Assembly (NCBI GenBank): GCA_003024985.2
Contig: PXIH01S0005979.1
Reading direction: 5' to 3' (one strand)
Source: Euperipatoides rowelli
Lineage: Eukaryota > Onychophora > Udeonychophora > Euonychophora > Peripatopsidae
DNA length: 11,297 bases
Shown: one piece after another, positions 1-6,287 of the stretch
Numbering within the stretch: the stretch's first letter is position 1
Layout: each line of letters starts with the position of its first letter
Position numbers and translations under genes: made by a program
The notes under the pieces: generated by a model
The model's database searches: none
The model's input: the letters and a program-made list of their open reading frames with translations, nothing else
Told to the model about the DNA's origin: nothing

Positions 1-218
1 AGAAAAAAGCAATTACAAAATATTTAGTTATAGTTTTTCACAATTACAGTATGGTAGGCCTATATAAAAACTGCTCCAATTTAAAAAAAAAAAAATCTTT
101 CAACTTAGTAACATTTGTACTTTACTGGGGTCAGAGCTTAAGTGTATAATTTTGAATAATATGGAATTTATAACTTTAATTGGCTTTAATTATTTACTAA
201 ACATTCTTAAACTTTAAC

Positions 219-383
219 TTCAATTTTCTCAAATTGTTCATTTTTAATACCTTGGTAACTTAAAAAATTCATAAGTACAGAACTTATCAATATTTTCTCT
301 NTTCAATTTTCTCAAATTGTTCATTTTTAATACCTTGGTAACTTAAAAAATTCATAAGTACAGAACTTATCAATATTTTCTCT
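219..383 (+). repeat. Exact 82-bp direct duplication separated by a single N
   Basis: Bases 219-300 and 302-383 are identical over 82 bp, and the only base between them is the N at 301. Two exact copies around a one-base gap are what an assembler leaves when two overlapping contig ends are not merged. A recent tandem duplication is the alternative. The first reading is more likely because nothing else in this AT-rich stretch is repeated so perfectly. Confidence 0.9.
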
Positions 384-670
384 AGAATTTTGGCAGTAAT
401 ATTATTCAAGGCATAATATATGCCACTATGTTTCCATTTTTGAAAATCTTTTTACAAATTTTGCATAGGGACCATATCGTAAAAAAGTACGACAATTAAA
501 TTGATGCGATAGTGCTTGTAATTTTTTTGCGTTTTAATTTTTTTTTTAAAAAAAATTTGAAACATAGCGGCATCAACTGACCTTTGTAGAAAANAAATTC
601 ATTTACAACATGAATCTAACTTATTTAGTTTCANAGATAAACTATTTACAAATTTCCTTATTAAAAATAG

Positions 671-699
671 CAAGATGGCCNCCAATGGNGGCCATCTTG
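671..699. repeat. 29-bp perfect palindrome with AAGATGGCC arms
   Basis: The left arm starts CAAGATGGCC and the right arm ends GGCCATCTTG. The centre is base 685 and every other position pairs. The two ambiguous bases, 681 and 689, lie exactly four bases either side of the centre, so they pair with each other. The arm core AAGATGGC resembles the YY1-type motif AAnATGGCGGC, and related words occur at 9845-9857 and 8742-8753. It could be a small mobile-element end or a hairpin; no function can be assigned. Confidence 0.8.
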
Positions 700-1071
700 G
701 TGACNATAAGTAACAATTTTAATATGTATGATTATTTATTCACTATTACATTCAAAATATTTAAATATAATTATCCATTTTAAAAAAAAATGTTATTAGT
801 AGCAAGTCCCCTTAATGTACCGGTATATTCTTCATGCATTCAAAGTTTCATGTTTCCTCAAAAAATTATGTATTCTGTTGATATCAGAGTTGTACTGATG
901 CAACGGTTTAGGAGTGACGAGTTCAAAAGATAACGGTTTTAAATCTTTCGTGAAAACTAAGAGCTCTTCTAAAATATATTAAAATATTTTTAAAAAAGAT
1001 AACACTTCCAATAAGAAAAATTCTCAAAAATATTTTGGACAGAACCAGGCTCATGTGTCTAAAATCAATTT

Positions 1072-1179
1072 AATCATATTACATATTGTCTCACTTATTT
1101 AATCATATTACATATTGTCTGGCTTATTTAATCATATTACATATTGTCTGGCTTATTTAAACATATTACATATTGTCAC
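1072..1179 (+). repeat. 29-bp tandem repeat, about 3.7 copies
   Basis: Units start at 1072, 1101, 1130 and 1159. Units 2 and 3 are identical; unit 1 differs only at CA for GG in the CTGGCTT part. Unit 4 has AAAC for AATC and is cut short. The unit carries the core CATATTACATATTGTC. The copies abut with no spacers. It is an ordinary minisatellite. Confidence 0.9.
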
Positions 1180-1526
1180 TTAGAAACAAAGCTACTGCAG
1201 GTTAACCTAATAATTGAACTTATTTACAAATGAATTTGTAACTTCTTTACTTATGAAATTGAAATGTTTGACTTTATTCACCTAATAAACTTTATTATAA
1301 CTTCAAATCAAGGCAGTCATTTTTTTATCAACTTTTAATCCCTACTGTAAATGCTTTATGGTTAAAGTGTTTTTAAAATGCTGAACATGTTTTTTGGGCT
1401 CAATATTATGGTCATGATTTTTTTTATCAAGGTTTTAAAATGGGTCTCCAATAGAGAGTGGGGCCTTAGCTTATGCCTGATTTGCCTAATGGTAGGTAAA
1501 ATACAGCACTGCTGGGTAACTGTCTT

Positions 1527-2219
1527 AAGGTGTAGTGGTCTAAAGGTGAGAGTCTAGGCTTCCTTTGCCCATAACAATAAATTCACTGGGATAGGCCTAA
1601 GTGTTTCAAGGTGTGGTGGTCTATTGGTGAGAGTCTAGGCTCCCCATGTCCATGACATATATTTACTAGGGTAACTGTCAAGATGTATTGGTTTAGTGGT
1701 GAAAGTCTAGATTTCTCATGCCCAAGACACATACACTGGGGCAAAAGGTGTGATCTAGTGGTGAGAGTATGCTTCCCATGCACAGGACATATTCACTAGT
1801 GTAACTGCCAAGGTGTGGTATAGTGGTGAGAGTCTAGGTTTCCCAAGCATGACAATCACTGGGGGTAACTATCAATGTGTGTGATCAATTGGTTAGAGTA
1901 TAGGTTTCCCATGCCTATGACATTCACTGGGTAAAAAGTGTGGTTATCTAGTGGTGAGAGTAGGTTTCCTATGCACATGACAGGTATTCACTGGGGTAAT
2001 TGAGGCAAAGTGTGGTGTTCTAGAGGTGAGAATTTAAGCTTTCCATGCCTATGACATCACATATTTCCTGGGGGTAACTGTGCCAAGGTTTGGTGGTTTA
2101 GAGATATGAATCTAGGCTTCCCATGCACATGACATTCACTGGGTAACTGTTTCATGGTGTGGTGTATAGAAGTGAGAGAAGTCTTCACATGACTACATAT
2201 TCACCGGGATAAATATGTC
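1527..2219 (+). repeat. Tandem array of ten tRNA-like units of 61-81 bp
   Basis: Units begin at 1527, 1608, 1680, 1743, 1810, 1874, 1935, 2007, 2085 and 2154; a weaker copy may occupy 1448-1526. The consensus is about 71 bp, the size of a tRNA. It opens AAGGTGTGG, continues TGGTCTAGTGGTGAGAGT and ends CACTGGGGTAACTGTC. TGGTCTAGTGG fits the polymerase III A-box pattern. At the spacing a tRNA would have, most units show a 7-base loop, TTCCCAT, flanked by short complementary arms such as TAGGC/GCCCA. That loop is the one expected for a Gly (CCC) anticodon. No T-arm or matching acceptor stem is visible, so these are not functional tRNA genes. They are best described as a satellite that looks derived from a tRNA 5' half. 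Confidence 0.75.
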
Positions 2220-2294
2220 AGTCAATTTGAGCTATTCTGGAAGTTCTTGAATACTAATTATACCATGACCCCCACAAGGGTGTCGCCAGAGCAA
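2220..2294. other. Spacer between tRNA-like array and hAT end
   Basis: This is unique-looking sequence. Its last bases form one arm of a 7-bp hairpin, GCCAGAG at 2285-2291 with CTCTGGC at 2300-2306. That hairpin straddles the proposed left end of the hAT element. Confidence 0.4.
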
Positions 2295-2316
2295 CAGGGC
2301 TCTGGCCCTTTAGGGT
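2295..2316 (+). repeat. Candidate left terminal inverted repeat of hAT
   Basis: It begins CAGGGCTCTGGCCCT and continues through TTAGGGT. hAT termini commonly start CAGGG or CAGTG. It matches the reverse complement of 5749-5767 in the outer CAGG and in GGCCCT plus AGGGT, allowing small gaps. Confidence 0.5.
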
Positions 2317-2788
2317 CCCGGGCTGGAAATGTTTTCTTAAATAATATTATCTTTTATAAAAATTATATTTATAATCATTGGACAAAAATCGCCAACAGAT
2401 AATTTCAAGCCTAACTTAAAACAGATGTTGGCGCCATTCCTTTATTATTTCTCGTTTTCTTAGGAAATATTTAATTTTCCTGTTTATATTTAATATCAGA
2501 TCAATGAGGAGGATTTCTCNCCTTGGAATTCATGAGATTGAATGTATTCTTGTTCATGTGAGAAGGAAAGAAAGTGCTTCTTCACCTGGATCCAAGCGTC
2601 CTTTTTTAAAAAGCTTTTCGTAAGAGAACACACAAGATATATCTTTCTTGCATAGTGTTGTGAAGCATAAGAATAAACCCATCATTTGAAGTCAGTATAT
2701 ACCTCAATTTTGGAATTATTTTCATGAGATGTCTTTGGATTAATTTGGTTCTGTTTTAGTATTTACCTGTGTCCTTTCTGTTTTACTA
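2317..2788 (+). other. 5' non-coding part of the hAT element
   Basis: No open reading frame is visible. A hairpin with CGCCAAC (2390-2396) and GTTGGCG (2427-2433) encloses a 30-base loop. The stretch would contain the transposase promoter and first intron, neither of which I can define. Confidence 0.35.
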
Positions 2789-2808
2789 TTTATTTTTATT
2801 TTTTCCAG
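2789..2808 (+). promoter_or_regulatory. Splice acceptor with polypyrimidine tract
   Basis: A long T-rich run ends TTTTTTCCAG at 2808, about 50 bases before the first recognisable transposase codons. A possible branch site, TTTTACTATT, lies at about 2781-2790. This fits an intron in the 5' part of the transposase gene, as in many hAT elements. No donor was identified with confidence. Confidence 0.55.
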
Positions 2809-2858
2809 ATTTTGTCTACTACTAATACTCATTTTGAATCATTTCCGGACAATTTTAT

Positions 2859-3309
2859 AAGCATAAATCTGGGTCACAAAAAAGAAAAATCCAAGCAGCA
2901 AGAGAAGCAAAAGAAACTGTAGGATGACGGTCTATAACTAAGTTTTTTAAAAAAGACATTGAAAATGTGGAAAATATTGTTGCTATGTCAGAGTCTAATC
3001 CTAATGCTATAGCTTCTACTTCATTAGACATGACAGATAGGAGCTGAGTTTCATTTAAATTCTAAAAACTACTTTCAGACTGATGATCCTGCACCTAGTG
3101 CGTCTAAACTAGAAGCTAACCCTACACCTTTTAATATGAATGTGAAGTACAATGATCCAGGAACCTGGCCAGGAACAATAACAGACAAATTAAGACAACT
3201 TGTTACTTCATACACTGGCTTTGATGCTATAGAAAATTTATCTCAAAATTTTTCTGTAGATTGCAATGGAAAAAAGTTTCAGAAGTCTCTACTGCAAAAC
3301 AGTGGATAG
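2859..3309 (+). pseudogene. Transposase N-terminal segments (basic start, TTF-type region)
   Basis: Two readings are joined by a frame change near 3043. The first holds KHKSGSQKRK, the basic opening seen in ZMYM1-like hAT proteins, then a TGA (2925), then SITKFFKKD, ending at TGA 3045. The second holds YNDPGTWPGTITDKLRQLV followed by a DCNGKKF stretch and ends at TAG 3307. In the family this region carries a TTF-type zinc finger. The Cys pattern is incomplete here, so the finger is broken or lost. Confidence 0.7.
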
Positions 3310-3761
3310 AAGAACATGTCATCAGTTTCCTCGGGAATGGTTGTTATGGAGTGCAACAGAAGAATCACTTCATTGTCTTCATTAAGGCTATGACCAGCAT
3401 GTTAGTAAAAGAAGGATTTAGTCCAAAGACAAAGGCTTGGAAAAGGCTGTACAACATTTTATCTAAACACGAGAATAACCCTGTGCATAAGGGCAACTAT
3501 TTAGAATGTAAGTCATTGGAACTGTCTCTAAAAGGACAAGGTGTTGATAGGAACTTGCAACAGCAGCTTCAATGTGAAGCAAGGAAATGGAAGGCAATTC
3601 TGCAACACATTTTAGATGTTACTTTATTTCTTTCGTCTAGAGGATTGGCCTTTCAAGGTGAAACCAGCTCAATTGGAGATGTTCAAAATGGAAACTTCTT
3701 AGGTATACTTGAGCTTATTGGTAAATATGATGACATTGCTCCAGAACACCTAGCAAAATAG
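3261..3761 (+). pseudogene. Transposase DUF4371 segment, first part
   Basis: This is the longest undamaged piece of the N-terminal half, about 165 codons. Recognisable family features are a WIEEH stretch replacing the usual WLEYS-type end of the TTF region, KAWKRLYNILSKHE, a helical stretch with CEARKWKAILQHILD, LSSRGLAFQGE and NGNFLGILELIGKYD, ending at TAG 3759. The reading resumes two frames later at IEKQQ. The ATG at 3261 is incidental, because homology enters from another frame. Confidence 0.8.
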
Positions 3762-4006
3762 AGAAACAACAGTTAGAAGGAAAGAACATGAAAGACCAAG
3801 CGCATTAGCTTTCTTGGTATTCACAAAATGAATTTATAAGTTTATGTGGTGACACACTTCTTCAAGCCATCCTTAAGCAAAGAGAAACTNCTATTTATTA
3901 TGGAATTATAGTAGATGCAACCCCTGATATTTCACATGAGGAACAAAATGTTTTGCTCTTACGTTTTGTCAAACATGATGAAAAAAACCCAACAAATTTC
4001 AAGTAA
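3755..4006 (+). pseudogene. Transposase segment with first catalytic Asp
   Basis: This frame carries an in-frame TAG at 3806 where the family has Tyr before LS. It continues with SQNEFISLCGD and IIVDATPDISHEEQ, and stops at TAA 4004. The Asp at 3914-3916, in VDATPD, sits where hAT enzymes have the first acidic residue of the RNase H-like site. One N falls at 3890. A frame change near 4000 leads into VNERFKFMNF. Confidence 0.75.
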
Positions 4007-4881
4007 ATGAAAGATTCAAGTTCATGAATTTCAATGAAAAAACAGGAGAGGCAATCACACATGAAATTGTTTCAACTTTGAATGAACTCAAAATACCGTT
4101 GGATGATTGCCGCGCTCAAGGCTATGATAACGGTTCTAATATGAGAGGAGATGTAAAAGGAGTCCAGAGCAGAATCCTTGAAAAAAACAATTTGGCCACT
4201 TTTTCACCCTGTGGAGCACATTCTCTCAATCGAGTAGGTGTAAATGCTGCCAAAATGAACGCAGATGTGCTGACATTTTTCGGGAACTTGGTAAGTTTTT
4301 ATTCCTTTTTTGCAAGCAGCAATGCTCGATGGGAAATATTAAAACAGAACATTCCCATGTCCCTTCAAAGTCTTTCAGAAACTAGATGGAGCGAACAAAT
4401 TCAAGCTGTAAGACCAATAATTAAGCACTATCCATGTGTTTTGGATTTATTTTCAGAAAACTCCATGAAGTCAAACCTAACTCCAAGTGCCTTTAGCACA
4501 GTTGTGGGNTTAAAGAAGTACTTCAACTCCTTTAAAGGATTAGTGATGACAGNATTTNGGCATAAAGTTCTTGCCTGCATTGATGANATAAATGTGGTTA
4601 TTNAAAGCAAGGGAATAACATTAAATGTTGAATGCAAACTCATCAAAGATTTACTAGATGAATTACAAATGCTGCGTGATTCTGCTGATGTTATATCAGA
4701 AGTGAAACTAGTTGCCACGGAAGTAGGCATCTCTATTTCTTCAGATCTTGTACAAAGACGGACTGCAGTAATAAGGAAAAATAAGGATGGATCCGGCATT
4801 GGCAGTACGGGTTTAAGACACACAAGAAGTTACCTTCAAAGTTTAGGTCATGTACTCTGTGTTAGACTTCATAATGGCTGA
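4000..4881 (+). pseudogene. Transposase RNase H-like core segment
   Basis: This is the longest single reading, about 290 codons, entered by frame change near 4000 rather than at the internal ATG 4024. It shows VNERFKF, then GYDNGSNM with the second catalytic Asp at 4126-4128, then the hAT C-x2-H motif (Cys 4210-4212, His 4219-4221, in CGAHSLN) and LSETRWSEQ. Helical sequence follows, belonging to the insertion domain. Five Ns lie between 4509 and 4603. The last 20 or so codons before TGA 4879 are out of frame relative to the family; the proper reading switches near 4817. Confidence 0.85.
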
Positions 4882-5071
4882 TATCCGAACAAGATTTTTT
4901 GCTGTTAAAAACATCTGTGACCTGTTTGCACCAGTATTGAACTTTGTGGACATTGAAGAAAAATTGAAGTCAAAAGTGAAAACACTTGTGCAGAAATTTC
5001 AAAAGGATTTGTCTTCCAGACGTTATTGTCAATTTTCTTTTTGTAATTNATTTTATATTTTTAATATTTAA
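4817..5071 (+). pseudogene. Transposase helical segment after the core
   Basis: The reading is DTQEVTFKV, a TAG at 4844, then VMYSVLDFIMADIRTRF and a stretch to KFQKDLSS. The LD...RF pattern is usual in this family before the C-terminal part. After about 5028 the reading becomes unrelated AT-rich sequence and stops at TAA 5069. Confidence 0.75.
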
Positions 5072-5169
5072 ATATTTTCGAATTCATTGCTGGTTTGTGG
5101 CTATGTGCCTTTTAGCAATTTATTCAATTAATGTATTTATTGTGTTCTAAGAAATAAANCTGAAATAAT
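5030..5169. other. AT-rich insert inside the transposase relic
   Basis: About 140 bases interrupt family homology between DLSS (ending near 5028) and IFEEILHMKK (from about 5170). The stretch has no splice-site pair that would remove it cleanly. I find neither inverted ends nor a target duplication. Ns lie at 5049 and 5159. It may be a small insertion or a badly decayed part. Confidence 0.45.
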
Positions 5170-5178
5170 ATTTTTGAG

Positions 5179-5522
5179 GAAATTCTGCACATGAAAAAGA
5201 TTTTATCAACTGTGTTTGGTGCAGAAAAAAGTGTCTTATTTCTTCAGCAATCTATTTATGACAAAAATCTTCAATAAACTTTTGTATTGCTCTGAAGCTT
5301 TTTTGTACAGTGCCCGTGACAGTATCATCTGAAGAAAGGTCAGTCAGCAAATTAGCAAATTCACTGAAGACGTGGCAGAGAAATAGAACAGCTCAGGACA
5401 GACTTAATAGCCTTGCAGTTTTAGCCATTGAGAACGAACTTGCAAAGAGTGTAGACTTTTCACACATTATTAATCAATTTGCACAGAAGAAAGCAAGGGA
5501 AGTGTTGTGTACTGCTACTTGA
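5179..5522 (+). pseudogene. Transposase C-terminal dimerisation region
   Basis: It starts with EILHMKKILSTVFG in one frame, ending at TAA 5275. From 5277 in the next frame it reads CIALKLFCTVPVTVSSEERS, then VSKLANSLKTWQ, DRLNSLAVLAIE and DFSHIINQFAQKKAREV, ending at TGA 5520. These are hallmarks of the hAT C-terminal dimerisation domain (PVTVASAERSFSKL type). The final 80 codons are unbroken and include the natural-looking end of the protein. Confidence 0.88.
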
Positions 5523-5748
5523 GTTGAACATTGAACTTCAACTAAACACCAGTAAAGCCTTAAGCTTCATAAGTTTGTTTGATTTCCGTTTTTGTAATCT
5601 TAAGTGTGTTTAATAATATAACAAAAATTTGTCTGTATTTTATTGTATATTTATTTAAAATAACCATTATAATTATTACTTAATCCTTTCTCTTTTTTTT
5701 TTAAATGGGTGTACATTATAATGTTANTGTTTATACAGTTTCACAATA
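5523..5748. other. 3' non-coding part of the hAT element
   Basis: AT-rich sequence without coding signal lies between the transposase stop and the proposed right end. One N falls at 5727. Confidence 0.4.
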
Positions 5749-5767
5749 ACCCTAGGGCCTATGCCTG
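5749..5767 (-). repeat. Candidate right terminal inverted repeat of hAT
   Basis: ACCCTAGGGCCTATGCCTG is an imperfect inverted copy of 2295-2316; the shared blocks are CAGG, GGCCCT and AGGGT. It lies 245 bp past the transposase stop, a usual distance for hAT elements. Confidence 0.45.
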
Positions 5768-5855
5768 GCAGTTAAATGCTTATCAGATTACAANATNTTA
5801 TTTATTAAGGAAAAGACCAAGGTTTTTTGCTAGGATTTGATGAGCTTTTCTTTAC

Positions 5856-5989
5856 CAGATCTATGGTCACTGGTCAGACGCAGAGCACTAAAGAAGCTGT
5901 TCATAAACAAAATTATTGCTAAAAACTGGAGGCCCGCCACAGTGCCTGGCAACAGGGCCCCATAAAAGATGTGGCGGCCATGATTTATG
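5856..5989 (-). other. Exon-like block downstream of exon 3, stops at once if spliced
   Basis: The - strand shows a very strong acceptor (a C/T run of about 20 bases, then GATCTGTAG|, 5990) and a usable donor, ATCTG|GTAAAG, after 5856, enclosing 134 nt. Joined to exon 3 it gives Ala (G|CA) and then TAA at 5987-5985. None of its frames resembles the protease Asp102 region. It includes a GC-rich patch (5926-5985) unlike its surroundings, with GGCCCGCCAC and CAACAGGGCCCC, which resembles transposon-end sequence. It may be an exonised element, a poison exon or chance. Confidence 0.35.
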
Positions 5990-6168
5990 CTACAGATCAA
6001 AGAAAGAGAAGGAGGAAGAACTGAAGTAACCATTTATTTATTTTAAAATAATTATAAAGGAACCTCAGTGAGACAATATATTTATTTACATTTTTATTAA
6101 ACATTCCTTACATTAAAACAATTAGGGATATTGAAAAAATAATAGTAAAAAGTAATAGGAAAATTTAC

Positions 6169-6287
6169 CTGAAACACCTATTTTTGAACTAAGCTTTATT
6201 TCATCGACTTCAAATCTTTGTTCATGGATATCTTTTTCATTATTATATTTACCAATTATTACCAAGTCTGGTTCTTTTATAAATTTT
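6169..6287 (-). CDS. Exon 3: S1 domain strands after the His motif
   Basis: 119 nt. The acceptor has a T-rich tract ending ATTTTTAG|, and the donor is TTTCAG|GTAAAT. Its single leading base completes Arg104 (AG|A), exactly fitting exon 2. It encodes KFIKEPDLVIIGKYNNEKD, then a stretch with EQRFEVDEIKLSSKIG, matching the V-x-G-E-Y...Q...V-x-I pattern before the catalytic Asp strand. It leaves one base, so the next exon should supply two. Confidence 0.75.

Larger units (their letters stand above)
1..1071. other. AT-rich non-coding stretch
   Basis: I see no coding potential on either strand. The stretch is dominated by A/T homopolymers, including a poly-T/poly-A inverted run near 537-557. It holds the 82-bp duplication (219-383), the palindrome (671-699), one TAGGCCTA octamer (55-62) and a CCGGTA word near 822. 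Single Ns occur at 301, 594, 634, 681, 689 and 705. Confidence 0.6.
2859..5522 (+). pseudogene. hAT transposase pseudogene (ZMYM1-like, DUF4371)
   Basis: Homologous segments run colinearly but change frame about seven times. They are: basic N-terminus with SGSQKRK (2859 on), a segment with YNDPGTWPG (3043-3306), the DUF4371 start (3261-3758), the first half of the RNase H-like fold (3755-4003), the GYDNGSN and CGAHSLN part (4000-4878), a helical part (4817-5068), a short piece (5179-5274) and the C-terminal dimerisation region (5277-5519). In-frame stops include TGA 2925, TAG 3806 and TAG 4844. The family enzyme excises and reinserts the transposon in the nucleus using two Asp and one Glu. 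The two Asp positions seem kept at 3914-3916 and 4126-4128; the Glu I cannot place. The total of roughly 850 codons is near full length. No start codon is visible upstream of 2859. It cannot make a functional protein. Confidence 0.9.
2295..5767 (+). mobile_element. Decayed autonomous hAT transposon, ZMYM1-like group
   Basis: The proposed limits are a left end beginning CAGGGCTCTGGCCCT (2295) and a right end finishing GGGCCTATGCCTG (5767), which are partly inverted copies. Between them lie a 5' stretch with a strong intron acceptor (2808), a broken transposase reading (2859-5522) and a 245-bp 3' stretch. The total of about 3.5 kb is normal for an autonomous hAT element. No convincing 8-bp target duplication remains: CAGAGCAA on the left against CAGTTAAA (5769-5776) on the right shares five of eight positions. 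Several Ns cluster inside it, as expected if reads from diverged copies were collapsed. The limits are inferred; that this is a hAT relic is secure from the transposase. Confidence 0.7.

Noticed and set aside
1072-1179. CRISPR-like array of 29-bp repeats
   Set aside because: Units abut without spacers, and the context is eukaryotic.
1583-1783. 66-codon open frame on the - strand
   Set aside because: It runs across three units of the tRNA-like array, and its apparent internal repeats (CLGHEKSRLSP, CHGHGEPRLSP) just reflect the DNA repeat.
1527-2219. Functional tRNA genes in the array
   Set aside because: No unit has a T-arm, a B box of normal form or a closing acceptor stem.
4428-4823. 131-codon open frame on the - strand
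   Set aside because: It is antisense to the recognisable transposase core and has no family features of its own.
5931-5960. Alternative right end of the hAT element at the GC-rich patch
   Set aside because: Its inverted match to the left end is poorer than 5749-5767. It shares GCAACAGGGC with 2291-2300, but in direct orientation.
5830-6033. 67-codon - strand reading through the exon-like block
   Set aside because: It has no recognisable domain, and the frame is not the one that exon 3 would use. The region is reported instead as a splice-site block.
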